Below, one piece after another: positions 11,842-25,000 of a stretch of DNA of 64,000 bases. Source of the stretch: Haemonchus contortus (Eukaryota > Nematoda > Chromadorea > Rhabditida > Trichostrongylidae); NCBI GenBank assembly GCA_000469685.2, contig LS997565.1, positions 34,088,145 to 34,152,144 of the forward strand, given 5' to 3'. The position numbers and the translations under genes are program-made. The notes beneath the pieces are model-generated. The model was not told the DNA's origin. It did no database searches and saw only the letters and a list, made by a program, of their open reading frames with translations. Each line of letters starts with the position of its first letter. The first letter of the stretch is position 1.

Positions 11842-14021
11842 GTCTTTCTTCTAATGTATTGTTCTTGATTACTGAACATAGCATAGCTCTTCGATTCGAG
11901 AGAAACGACTGACTGGAGCAGTACCTGCCTCCCTTCCTGGTTCCGATCATGGTCACCTTCAAGTAAGGCCTAAAACCAGAGAAAGTAGCACACATTTCCT
12001 TCCCAAAAAAAGCCTATGCTCGAAATTCATACAAAGTTTGTGACACTTGTGCAAATTGGGTTATCACTACTACCAATAATTCACCTCCTTTAATAAATCC
12101 ATGATTGTCCCAATGCCTCAGGATATCCACGGTTTGACCGCCTAAAGAACAAAGTTTCCGACTTTCTTCCAATCGACCACATTTTCTGCCACTGCTTTAC
12201 TGCACGTTTTTACTAGAAAGTTCTCACGCTGATCAGTGAGCTGAAAGTAACTCTAAAAAAAGCTGAATGACACCCAAAAAATTGTTGATATGCTAGCATA
12301 ACGGACATTTGAACAGCAGAGGAACCTTATAACCTAAATTGGATAGGCTTGAGTGGAATTAATCAATCCCGTTCTTTGAAACTCATCCTCACACTCGACA
12401 TCCATTCAGAATCGTAGCAGCCTTTCAATGCATATTCAGCCAATGTAATGACTAACTGGTAAGTAGCGTTAGTCAGCCAGAGTTGAAATCAGCCATTTTC
12501 TATTCAATTTCTATGCTACTAAACGGTTTGGTACAAATTAACTGACTTCGGAGTAATATAGGACTTGGTTCACCTGAACGGAGCTCTGGAGTTGATCCCT
12601 GCACGATGCGTGCGACATGCGGTTGACAATGCACCCACTTTACCCTGCTCTTGTCACTAGAGAAACTTGAGATTAAATATAAGTTGTTCATCTAAAGCTA
12701 CTTGAGCTCTGGCTTTAGCACAAGCCGTTGCATTGCGGCAGTAAACTTGTCAGAAGCTTCTGCTTAAGCTCGAACCTGCCAGTAGTTGAATATGCTGCTC
12801 AAATGAGGTACGTGAGGCTTACCTCAACAAAGGAATCAAAGTCCTCAGTAGGTCCAAGAAAGGGTCCAGAATCTTTTATTATATATTCTCCATTAATAAT
12901 CCCCTTTCGAAAAAAATAATCGGAAAATCGAATCCACATTATCCAGCGGTTTATCACAAAGCACAGCCCCCATATGTATCGCAATCTCCGTGCCGTTTGA
13001 ACACTTCATGACTGCTGATAAACAAACAGGTGGCAACATTCCTGGAAAGGCACGTTACGACCCAAAGAACGAACTTTGAACTTTCTGTTCAAAAAGTAGC
13101 CACTCGCTTCTTTCCAGTTCACTTCGGAATTGCGGTTTATCTAATGAGCTCACAACAACAGTAAGTGATCGGAACATACCTCACCATGATGAAAATTACC
13201 CGTCAAGCGTATATGGCTACCAAGATCATAATTAAATATCGAGCCGTCATCGCCAAAGTGTCTCATCAGTGGATCACATCCCTGTTCACTACCCACTTGT
13301 TATCCACCTGTTTCTCTCATTGCATCCTTCCAGCGGAATGATCCTGCTGTGTGTTCTGCGATCCCTCCCTACACGATTTGGCAAACGTTCAGATGCTCAC
13401 TTTACACCCGGCCGATCCACATTGAACTCTGTTAGTCCTGGACTCCTTTAGCCAAACAGAAATAACTGGATAATCATGTTCTATCCAAGGTTCAATAAGA
13501 TTGAGTTTTGAAACATTCTGGAGTCTGGAGTTGGTAGGATGATCTCAAGAAAAGGCCGGGCATAGACTTGTGACTGACCATGAAGTGTTGCACCTCACAT
13601 CAGCCACTCAGTCACACCATCTAGCTTACCAGAACTGACAGTTCCCGTCAACGTGACGGAAGAAAAAATGCAGGAGAAATAACAGTGATCAGCCATCAAT
13701 GACCATGAATCCCTCAAACTTTGTCCCGCACCAGGAACGTGTGGGAAGCACGCATACGGATGGTATAGGACCAAGTTTCAGGGTTCATCGTTGATGGTTT
13801 TCAGTTCCGAACCACACGTTCCATTCTTGATAGCACTTCATTGATCAACTAACCACTCTGAGGATAAATGATTCGGGTAAGATGCAGTCCTTTTATAAAA
13901 CGACTAACCGTCCAAAATCTATTGACTATGCTTTTTGAGCTGTCGGAAACTCCTATGTACCTTATTTGAGGTAGAAGAAATGCCGGTGTACCCGGAAGAT
14001 ACACCCCGATGAAGTAAAAAG
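11842..14021. other. Upstream region without a recognisable gene
   Basis: No convincing exon on either strand. Positions 12362-12430 are a fragment of SINE family A (the ATTCAGAATCGTAGCAGC end). The stretch next to 11310 should contain the promoter of the APMAP-like gene, but I see no clear TATA box or trans-splice site that settles it. Confidence 0.4.
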
Positions 14022-14023
14022 TA

Positions 14024-14927
14024 TTGGGTTGTAACATAAGTTCGTACAGTTTTTTCACAAAGATTTATTTGAACCAAAAAACAATGATTATAATGATAAA
14101 TCAACCAATGATGAATTCTGCGTCACTGTTCACGACCTCCCCCATCTCTCAACCAATTTGTTGATGCCGGTTCGCCAAAAATCGGCCGTTGTGGCGTCGA
14201 AAAATTTGTTGAGCCAGTTTTTAAGATCCCTTCGCCATCGAAGGTAACACCCCTCATTTGGTTTAACATATAGCGGAAAAGGTGATAGTCGGCACGTACA
14301 AAATCCGGAGAGTGCGGTGGATGCTGAAGAACCTCCCATTCAAGCTCTTGGTGTGCTGTTTTGACGACTTGAGCAATATGGGGCCTGGTGTTGTCGTGGA
14401 GCAAGATGACTTGACCTCGTCTACAAGGTCTTTTCAGCCGAATAGCCTCATTTACACTGTTCAACTGGGCAATGTAGACCTCCTTGTTGACAGTGGCGTT
14501 TCGTTTGAGCAGTTTCCCAGTGCACCATGCCTACCCAGTCCCACCAAATGCATATCATGACCTTTTTTTGGGTGAAGATCTTGCTTGACTCTCGGCTTCG
14601 GCGCCTTTCCTGGGGCCACCCACACCTTTCAGTAAACACACCTGAGACACCTTCTTTGTACACACTGCATATGTCCCGAGCGGTTTCGGCTGCTTTTTGA
14701 CCTCGACGAAAAGCAGATTTCGAAAATGCTAGTTTTTTTCTTCCTGGATATTCCATTTCTGAGCCCGAAAAAAGACGAACAATTAAATTATCCTAAAAAC
14801 AAATAAAACAGTTTTGTAGAGGAGAAAGAGCTCTTTCGAATGAATGTATTAACTTTGCTAAAAAACAAAATAAACCGTTGTCAAATAACTCTAACGCAAA
14901 ACTCTACGAACTTATGTTACAACCCAA
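14024..14927 (-). mobile_element. Internally deleted mariner element, second type
   Basis: The element is 904 bp with TA at 14022-14023 and 14928-14929. Its terminal inverted repeats match over about 30 bp: the left end reads TTGGGTTGTAACATAAGTTC and the right end, reversed, is the same. The ends and transposase differ from the mariner at 5136-5993, so these are separate lineages. Internal deletion and frameshifts make it non-autonomous. Confidence 0.87.
14130..14756 (-). pseudogene. Mariner transposase remnant with N- and C-terminal parts
   Basis: Read on the minus strand from 14756, the frame begins with a helix-turn-helix-like region (SKSAFRRGQKAAETARDICS). It jumps over a deletion and then gives KVMICIWWDWVGMVHWE, containing the first catalytic Asp. 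After a frameshift near 14450-14500 it continues with VILLHDNTRPHIAQVVKTA (second Asp) and HPPHSPDFVRADYHLF (third Asp, 34 residues later). All three D residues of the D,D34D triad survive, but the segment between the DNA-binding and catalytic regions is lost. A further frameshift follows near 14230. It cannot encode a working transposase. Confidence 0.82.
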
Positions 14928-15069
14928 TACTAGCAAAATTTGGACACGCGTCAAATCATTACAGTAATTTTTCGTTACAGTAATTACAGTATTATTACAG
15001 TAACTTTTAGCTAGTATCAAAGACGATCCCAGAACTAATTGAACTGAACCGAGGGGGGTGAAAGAGTTG

Positions 15070-15576
15070 ATCGATTCGCTCAAAAGGATATAAGCGCAAT
15101 CCCTTTTCAGTCGAAAAGCGGAAGTGTAGGGTGGAATAGCTAAGCGGAAGTGAAGAAGGCGAGAAAATTCACCGAACTCGACAAAAATGAGGCTTCTCAA
15201 AGGTAGGGATAATAGAGTTTGGAGAGATTGCCATGACGGAAATGACATTGAAGGGGTATTTGGACGAGATTTCAGTTATTGCAATTGCACAAAGAGCTGA
15301 CTACATTAAGCCAGAACTGTACAGAACTGTCTTTCAGTGTCGCTATGGGTCATGACAAGTTGTTTGAACTTCCTGCATGGGTTCACTCGTGACTGATGGC
15401 GCCTCCACAGTGCCTGTGTAACGCGTCCGAGGACACACGGTGCAATCTTCGAGCTTTTGTACCGCCCCATCCATTCCATTTCCAGGTATAACAGCGTCAT
15501 ATGCGGCATTCGTAGCTCTACAAATTCATTCCATCACTATATCTCAAATGTCACTTTTATCGTGAACTGTGCCTTT
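15070..15576 (+). repeat. Dispersed repeat family R1, copy A
   Basis: This stretch matches 58535-59010 and 59011-59525 over long blocks, for example AGAACTGTACAGAACTGTCT, GGTCATGACAAGTTGTTTGA and GAGATTGCCATGACGGAAA. It ends at TCGTGAACTGTGCC followed by TTTAAA (15574-15579), the junction motif used by all copies. It runs tail-to-tail into the palindrome that follows. It has no long open frame, and a non-autonomous DNA transposon is the best guess. Confidence 0.7.
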
Positions 15577-16746
15577 AAAGGCACTGTTCACGAAAAAAAT
15601 GGTTTTGGAGATCTGCACACGGTTTGAATTCGACGCCCACTCTGATACCATTTGTGCAGGAATGAGGTCGGAAAACGGTCTGGATAGGGCACAATAAGGG
15701 CAGGAACATTGGGGGACGGGAGGCCTCCGCCCCTCGCTAGGCTGACTACGAAATCTAATGGCCGTTCATCACTTTCGCATTGGGCGAAGTTGTCTGCTTG
15801 GGTGTGCTGTCTGCTATTGCAGACATTGCGTCGCCTAACTGCACTCGCCCGAACACTCCCTTAACCGCCATTCTTCCAATGTGAAACTCGTCCAACCCCC
15901 CTTTCCAGCTCTTTTTTGACCCTTTCTATTTCTTTTTGTTCATCGTTTTTGCGCTTTTTTCGTTGTTATCGCTTTATTTAGAGTAGTTCTATGAATTCCC
16001 GTCAGAAAAGGGTACCCTAAATTTATCGTAAACGGTGCCTTTAAAGGCAGTGTTTAGAAAAAAGTTAGGGTACCCTTTTTTGACGGGAATTGATAGGACT
16101 ACTCTAGAATAAAGCGATAACAACGAAACAAGCGCAAAAAACGATGAACAAAAATAATTACAAAGGGTCAAAAAAAGAGCTGGAAAGGGGGGTTGGACGT
16201 ATTTCACATTGAAAAAACGACGGTTAGGGAGTGTTCGCGCGAAAATGCACGAACGCGACGCAATGTCCGCAATACAGACAACACATCGAAATTAACGGAG
16301 TTTCTGAAATAAAAAACATTTGCATGCAATAATCCACACAAAATATGTTAAAATCTTCAATAAACTTACGAGAAAAGTTAAAGAATGATACCGTAAAAAA
16401 TTAATAACAAAAAAAAAACAAACGATACGCGAGTAATAGAAATAACAGCCGAATACTAGCCCCTGTGCGAGGCGGTCGACCAGCTGATCATTCCTGGCAA
16501 TTTGCCAACCTGCGTATCGATTTTTCGCCAACTTCGCTCCAATGCGAAAGTGGTGAAGGAAAATTCGAACCCGTAGCCAGCCTAGCGAGGGGCGGAGGCA
16601 TCCCGTCCCCCAAAGTTCCTGGCCTTATCGTGCCCTATCCAGCTGTTTTCCGACCTAATTCCTGCACAAATGGTATCAGAGGGGGCTTCGAATCCAAACC
16701 ATGTGCAAATCTCCGAAACAATTTTTTCGTGAACACTGCCTTTAAA
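15577..16746. repeat. Large nested palindrome, two inverted arms of family R1
   Basis: Arm 1 (15577-16042) and arm 2 (16043-16746) are inverted copies of each other around TTTAAA at 16040-16045. The innermost part is nearly perfect: GGGTACCCTAA and AGCTGGAAAGGGGGGTTGGA occur in opposite orientation on the two sides. Arm 2 is longer because about 235 bp (about 16290-16524, A-rich) is inserted relative to arm 1. The outer ends at 15574-15579 and 16741-16746 repeat the TTTAAA junction with flanking GTGAAC-type sequence. The full structure could form a hairpin with a stem of some 450 bp. Confidence 0.85.
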
Positions 16747-16749
16747 GAA

Positions 16750-19700
16750 AATAAACGGTGGGGAGCTCGATTGGATTGGTACATTCTGTGAACTACAAGT
16801 GGTTCCATAAATATCTACCAGCAAATTAAGAATATGTCGGTCCAATATGCTCAACTTTTCCACTATTTTTGAAATCTCTTCTCACTCCTGCCAATCTACG
16901 ACAAGATAATAAATTGAAAGTGGGACTGTAGTCGGACGATGTGGTCACTAGGTTTTTTTTAGTTCTCATTTTACTTTGTCAGCGCGTTACACTGCATAGC
17001 AAAGTCAACCTCCATTCTGTGCTCGTCCTCTTATGGTCCCTAATGAGCGTAACATCTGCTTCCAATCTGTTTACAAATTTATTTAATTGTTGCCATAACC
17101 TGTTACTGAGTGGATCGATTAATAATTCAGGGGAAATGCACTACGAACTCCACAAAAGTTTTGGAACCATCGCAGAGATTTGCATCGCAATTGCAGTGAA
17201 AATTGAAATTCATGTATTCGAGAACCAAGTTGAGCCTGAGACCAACAGAGATGTTGATTAGCATGTGGACAAGTACATATTACTCGATTAGAATCTCATA
17301 ATAATCTCATAGTCATAATCACGGAGAGGTTATGAGATGAAGTTCCCAAATTGTGAGAAAGTGTATTTCACCGAGAGGGAAGCCCTACTATTCAAAAAAT
17401 GGGGACATTTGATTGATTTTTTTCAGGTTGTCTGAGTGATTAAAGTCTGCTGTCAATAAAGGGGTTTTTGAGTTCTGAGAAGGAGAAATTTTCTAATTAG
17501 TAGCGTGGAAATGGAAATTTGTCATGAAGAAGTAAGGGAATGTGTTAGCACTTCAAAAGCAAAATGCAAAGAAATGAGACGACAAAGTAATAAAAGACAT
17601 GATGGAAATAGACGAAATTCACACAGTAAACAGACAACGATGGCACAGCCGACGAAAACGAAGACTAATAGAAGGCAATTATGATCTACAAGGAAAGTGA
17701 ACACCAATACAAGTATACTACAATCTTTAGTAGATATTTCTGGAACCCTGGGAAATTTGCATTCTCCTTTTCCTAAACGATTTTGAAGGACTGTTTGTTC
17801 ACAAACAAATTAATTGTTCCTTTAATTCACCAATTTCAGACCATAAGCAGACCGAAAAACCAAAGCAGACCAAAAAACACAAGTAAAGCTAGGTTTTCCA
17901 TCAACCTATTTGCTGTCACGTCATCGTCTTTTTGAGTTCTTTGAATAGTTACAAGTGAACGGTGGAGAGCTCCCTCTGCAGAACATAGCATCGGTATATA
18001 TCCTTCAGATACTTCAGAGTCTTTACTCGAGGTCCCTTCAAAATACTTCCTCTCAAAGACAAATGGGTGCTGTGAAGGGGAAAATAGTCACTGACCTATA
18101 AAGGGCTCGTAAAGTTAATTCATTTTATTTATTATGGCAGAAAAACCATGCCTTTCTCTCTACAGATTCGTTTATCGGCTGGCCATCGTATCACACAAAT
18201 AAGCATTTAATGAGCCTCTGCATTATTTGTTATGGATACCCATTCTCGATACATCTACCCATTCGACTTGCATTCAAAACTGACGATCTGAGGTACCTGT
18301 ACTTCCTTAAAAGTTAGCCAGTCTCCAAAGGACGATCCTTAACTGATCCAATTCACTGACTATTTGGTATGGTAGACAGGGTCAGGTCATGAAATGGATG
18401 TATTCACAAATAACAGACACTCTATTTGGCGTACACTGCAGTAGAGCTGAGAAGAAAAAACGTATTATGTAGGCAAAGAACAGAAAAGACAAGTAGACAA
18501 GGCTTTTAAATACAAACGGACATGAGGAATAAAATGCCAAGCTAAACATAATAATCTAGACTTTGGCCTTTGCTTGGGTTTCAAAAAAGTGGAGTAGATG
18601 AAGCACAGCTGCACAATGCCCCACTGAAAACACCCAATGAATTTATCAAGTGTGGAAAAAGATTTTACAATAGTCAGAATTACACTACAAGTTTTCGTAA
18701 ATAATCCTCCCAAACTTGCACCCGTCATAAGCTGCCCGCAGCGTGAGCGGCGTGACCCCAATAACCCTCCATACATAGATGCACCCGTACATTAACCCAT
18801 CTTGACTATGACGATCACCCAATAGCTAATCGGATATCGTCGAAATCGCTCTTGATGATGCTCTGTTTGGTGTCAGTGAATATGGTCCATAGAGTAGCAG
18901 CGGACCTGTCAATGGAATAAAAGCAATGAGCCTACCGCAAGGTGCCAAGCAACCTACTTCCAATCTATTCCCTGAATCTGCTGGCAATTAATGGAATGGT
19001 AAAGTTCGTGTGAACCAATAAACACCGATTCCTCCAGTTCATAGTTAAATTTTTGAAAAGCGGGTATAAATTAAGGCTAGATGAGGTGTTTCATATAAAT
19101 GAAGATGTACTGGGCAGATTTGATCGAACAACGGCTTGAATAATGCTGACCAAAGATGGAATCTTGGCATTGTGCCCTTCTCAACATTTTTGAAAGCACA
19201 GAAAGCTCTATCTCGTACGGTGGGCTACGAAACAACTCGGCCATTCAATCTTTGATGAGGGTGAATCCACGAAAGTGAATAGTGAGTCGCACGTATACTC
19301 CTGGATCAAATGTGCGTGATGATGCTGTTTTGTAGGGGGATGCAACATTCTAGATGGCCGTTCTGTATCACACGCTTTGCATCCTATTTGCAGGCAAACC
19401 GGCTTTTTAAAGCGCTCCACCCCACAACAGAGTATAAGGCATTTCCAAACTATTTGAACTCCTTTCCGAATTTCTTCCATACTTACTGATTAGCCCCAGA
19501 GATGAGTGAAAGTAATGACGCAATGGTAGGAGCAATCGATGCGAACTTCTCCTCCGTTCCCTCGCCCGAATGGCTGAGGTCGCAGAGCGATAGGGTCATG
19601 GGTATGTTGATAATAGCCAGACCATAGTCCATCTCTCTCGATGGCCTCCCTTACGAGGTCCGTTGAACCAGATTGATGTTGTTGTAAGGTGAATACGGTC

Positions 19701-20700
19701 AATCAAAGATCCGTCCATTCCCAGAAACCATTTTTGGTCAGTTCCATTACTGTTAAAGTTCTGGTTGCAAGTAAAGGCATTCCAGAGTATAGGTAAGAGC
19801 AAACAGCATTCTTTTGCTACGAATTCACGATTATACTAAGAAAGCCCCAGATTTTTTCCCGTTCCTTGGCATCTCTCGAAATCACATTTGATACTATAAA
19901 AGAGCCGTTGGTTGGACCTAAAATTGTTTAACAAGACGGATAAGGGTCAATAATGGCCGCCTTTTTATGTCAGCACGACTAGGCAGAAGTCACAACAGAG
20001 CGGAGGTGTCGTGGCGAATGATTCGGGAAAGATTACGGTGGAAACAGTTGCCGTTCTGGCCCGAATTTCGTTGCCGAAGGCTTGGTAGATCTGTTTTGTT
20101 CCCGACTGCTCCGTTAGACCCTGTGAGAGGAATTCTCCCAAGCTGAGCCCCATCTTCTCCGGGTCTCGAGCGTGAGAATGGCAACAAGAGAGGTCTTTTA
20201 ATCAATCGGACGGTCGACCGAAGCGCTGCTATCAGCCGGTATTGAGAAGACGTTCGCTCTATCGATCATTACACTGTAACATTCCATTCCTGGTGCTGTT
20301 GTCAACTTGCTATTGATATCCTGCATACGTTCGCTCTGTCCTAAAGATACAGATCAAGGCGTCCGAACGGCTAGCCTACCCTCTGTTACCTCTCGGCTTG
20401 ACGCCCTGTCTAGTAGCTATTTGCGTTCCTAAGGCAAACTACTCGCCCTTCTGATGTGCTCCCTCGGACAGTTAATGAGATATGGCGTATCTACCAGCGT
20501 AAGATTGATCCGTTGCCGGGCCACCAACTGCGCGGTCCCTTCAGATGGGCAGTCATCGTCCTTACGAAATCTTGAACAGTTTCTGTTATTCGAGCGTCGT
20601 GACTGATTATATTGCTTTGCTGGACCGGAACTGAACTTTATGTCATATCTGGTTGATCAATAATTCACCAATCAATGAGAGGAATAACCTTTTTATCTCT
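16750..20700. other. Intergenic region, no recognisable gene
   Basis: About 4 kb with no exon that I can defend. Minus-strand frames around 19490-19802 look weakly coding-like but contain stops and shifts between frames, with no family motif. GC content rises around 19950-20580, also without an identifiable product. Confidence 0.35.
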
Positions 20701-22055
20701 CTCGCCTTTTCTCAAGGATATGACGACTGATATCGGCACAGCGCAATGCAAACATCGACAACAACAATATCTGATAGTTCTCTGACCGACACTGCTGCCG
20801 CCACTCGTTTCTTCCAAATCATTCAGCCTTCTTCTTACCGCAATCTCTTGTCATTTCTCCTGTCCTTCGTGATATGGGTACTATCTCGTTCCACAAGTCC
20901 TGCACGTCACTTTCTAGTCCTGCACGTCACTTTCGAAACATGATTTCGCTCCTTCACCCCGGCTACTCTCTATCTCCATTCGTTTCCACCTTACTCTTTC
21001 ATGGAGGTAAAGGTCAAAGTGATTTTGAAACATCTATTGGTGGTAAACTTACTTCTTCTGCTTTCAACTTCCTTTATATCGAACCCCATTATCAACTTAT
21101 CTAGATATTGATTTCTCGAAGCTTCACAGAAGATTAATTGAGATTTTGAGAGATCGATTCGCATCTAGGCCTGATTTTCTTCGCTCCATGATTGACACAA
21201 GACCTTCAGTCTAATCAATCATATGTATCAACTTGGTTACTGTAGTAACTTTTGAGTAATACATTTTTTGCTAATACATGAATTGGTACTGTATTCAATT
21301 TCTTATCGATTTCTGCATTTTAACCTTAGCATGTCTTGTAATGTAGATTTTCCACTGTTTACTACATTCGATATTTCCCAACTCCTTACAGTAATATATT
21401 TTCTTAGTCATCACTCTTGAGAGGCGATAATTCGAAAATGGTTGAAATTCATAATTCCTAATGCTTGCACAGGCTTTCTACCCAATCAGCACTAACTTGA
21501 AGAACTGCCGTTGGACAGTAACGGGAAAGATGGGTACCCATTCTGAGTACATCTTGATATCCCTTCACTTAAGCTCTCACTTATAATATTTGAACACAGC
21601 TATTGAGAAATATCTTGTTTCTGGCTTTGTTGGTGCCCTAGTTCGACTCCATTTGTAAGTTTTCTCATAATCAGAACCAATCCATTCTTGGTTAGCCCTT
21701 TTTCCATGAACCAATGGGAGTGCAATGAGTAGTCGTTCAGTTTTTACCTCATCACATGATGGACAGGTCTTCATAGGGTTAGCAGAACACGGTTCATTCG
21801 TCACCTGATTGCCTTTGTTTTATTATCAAGCATCACTTCATATTCATAATTGTTTTTCGTCACGCATCGCGAGAGACCACGACTACCCCTTACACATCTT
21901 ACTGTTTATACAGATTTGATTATCTTTTTTCATTTTGTCTCCGGTTATAGTTGCTATTGCAGGTACCACTCCAAGTGCCGTCAGATCGTTCGTTGGTTCG
22001 TTCGTTCGCGCTCATTTGTGGCGTCAAAAGCCTTGAGGCGCCGAGTTAGCCCTAG

Positions 22056-25000
22056 TTCAACGACTGGACATCCTCTAGCCACCTCGCTGATTCCTCAGGT
22101 TTCAGCTCGTTGCTTGACCAGATCTCTCAGCATGATGCTTTGACGGTTTTTTGGCAGAACCGAAACTTCGCGACTTCTGTATCTCTTCTGAACTCAACGG
22201 CCAATGCTACCCAACGAGCAGTTCCAGAAACCTGCTCTATTGATCTGTTTTGCCTAATGCATGGCGTTCAACGGCACTATGATCCGCCGTTTACCGATAC
22301 CGAGGAGCAACGACTTGCCAAGGTAGTTTTTATCCATTAAAATAGTTGGATTAAAGTGAGCATGATTCTTCACCATTTTTGGTGTGAGCATGCTTGTCAG
22401 GTATAAGTGTTCTGGACACGTTGTTTAATACCATTTTAGAACAGATAGGAGTTGGAAAGGAAAAAAAAGATATTTCGCTTAGAGGAATATGTTAAATCAA
22501 GAATTCTATCTAAAATCAAAAGTAAAAAAAGCGTACCATTTGGCGAATCAAGCTGATATCCATCGTATGTGTACATCTATGCTAAACGGGAGCAGGAATC
22601 ATTCTTCACCCGTCTTGAAGTTGAAGCCTCATCGTTAGACCAAATGAATGAATTCATTGCTAAAGAATGTGAAAACTGACTTATCTTTACTTTTACTTTA
22701 TCATTTGACTTGACTGTACTTCAGTATAGTGGCTCAAAAATACTGATTATTACTAATTATTAGGTGAAAACGATGATATGTAAGTTGCTGACGGAAATCG
22801 ATGGCCGTGTATTGCGCATTCAACAAAACCAATCAGGTGGAATGAAGGGACAGGTCAGTAATAGGCATCGTTTCAGTTTTTCATTCCGAAGAAATTCGCT
22901 AAGAATATAATTTCTAAGATATAGCCATAGAATCCATGTCGAACAAGTGAGTCCCTCGAAAAATCGCTCACAAAATCATAATTCTCATTACGGTTCCTTC
23001 CGTTCCTTATATAGACGTGTCAGATGTATCTGTACCCACCGTGTCCAAGGGGACCGCGTTTGTGCTCATTGACCCTCGGTAGCTGTATGTCGTTTGGCGC
23101 GGCTCCTCCCATCGCACCGCCCAAACAACGCGGTTCGTAAGCTGGACAACTCGTCCAGATGATTCCAACTCCTGACCATGCTGATCGATACAAATGGACG
23201 AGTGAAGCTGAAGTGAAGCAAAATCCCAACGGAATAATTCCTAACAATTGACAGCACTTTCTTTTAATCATTAGAAATTTGTGAGTGTCAAAAGCGCAGG
23301 AAACATGTCTGGAAAGGCTTGCATACAAACTGTAGAATCGAAAGAAAAGATTTACGGTCTCGGAGGGAAACCACGCTTTTGAAGTCCCACTACGGTGGTA
23401 TTGTTGCATATTCACGACGAAATCTGTAAATCTTATTAGCAATGGGTGTCGGGTGAGTGCGACGTGACCCCATTATCTCGACGAAGATCCACAGGACATC
23501 CCCAAACCACGTCTAGCCCTATTAGGGGAACTTTATATTCTTTGCAAATGAAAAATTCGTGAACCAAGAGCTCAAGACATTTCTTCAGGACTTTTACGAA
23601 GAATGGACAATGTTAACATGGAACGTACTATGTATAACTAGCCGTCTGCAGAGTAATCTGAGTACTCAAAATGTCATCTCCAATGATGATAAGGTTATCT
23701 ACCAACGACTCAATCAAGCTCTCGTCGAACTTGTAAACTACTCCAAGTACGTTTTTTTCTGCAACTGTTCGTTGAACCTCTGCCTACTGCTGCACTTTCA
23801 GTGTGAACATGCCTTTCATGGGCTACTATCAGGACTCCGATTTCGAAGTACTACGTCAGAATACAGAAAGGACATTACAAGAGCTTTACATGCTCACAAG
23901 GTGCTCTTAAGGGCAAAGTTCTTATAAAACTTCGAGCTGTTCTCTCATCCCAAAAAGGAAATGGGAAGTCAGAGCTGCATTGGGGAGCCTAAAACCTTTT
24001 CGATTTGATCCATCCCCCTTAATGGTGCACCCCACATTCGACTTTTGTTTAAAAACATGGTGGGGTTGCGAAAGCGCCGATGTATGACTCAGGGATTTAC
24101 CCTTTCAGACTAGCCTTGAATCAATTAACCAACACGGCTGGATTGAGGGCTTGATTGACCAGGGTGACTATCGCTCCCTTCGCCATTAATACATAGGAAG
24201 TTACCCGAAATTGCTTTTCTCGTCCCCACTTGTGTGGGGGGAATCTATCTTGCATAAAAGGCTGACATTGACAGATGGTTGAGCTCCTCACTCTTCAATT
24301 ATTTTCTTTTTGCTAGCTTGCAGTAGTGCCCTTTTGCGATGTTCCCAAAGGCAGGAGTGGTGGATTAAGTTCATTCCATTTTGTCAATGGAGCTTTTCTG
24401 AAAATAAAGTTTCTGATCAGTGAGGATAACAATTTATTCAAACTGAAAAGAAGACACGATACTTCTACTGAACGATTCCTATCAAGGTTTCCATCGCTGT
24501 CTGTCTATATGCATTTCTTCAGACGGCTCACCATGGCACCGTTTCTCAATCCAGCCGAAATCGAAGCCTTCCGTCTTGAATGCCAAGAGTTCGGAGAGCG
24601 ATTCCTAGGGCCATGCATTGACCATATGAAGGTAAGCAGATCGAGAAGTATGTAGTAGTTATTCGAGACTATAAGCAGCTACTGCAGGCGTTTTGCAACA
24701 CTCACAGTGTAGCCCGATGGCGAGACGTACGGGCTGCCCAGATAGTTCGAATGCGTGAACAGGGCAGTCATCTGGATGAGTCGGTTACAAATCTTGTGGC
24801 CTTCTACTCCATAATGATGTACATTCTGGCTGTACTGGCTGCACGACTACAGGTATGCTCCACTAAGCCCTTGAAGAGTTCAATCCCCTGAAGAACTGCT
24901 TCGTTCAGGGTCTTCGCTATGAGATTACTATAGTCAAAAAGGCCTACGATTTGGATGAGCAGGTCAAAATGCTTTCACAAGTGGTGTTTGGAGCGTTGGA

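Noticed and set aside
20746..20943. ATG-initiated frame as first exon of the STAT gene
   Set aside because: No donor in the right phase leads to the exon ending at 22322, and the sequence becomes hydrophobic and repeat-like. The start was left open.
23020..23442. Minus-strand frame of 140 codons in a STAT intron
   Set aside because: No ATG context, no motif and low-complexity Gly/Ser patches; likely part of a repeat within the intron.
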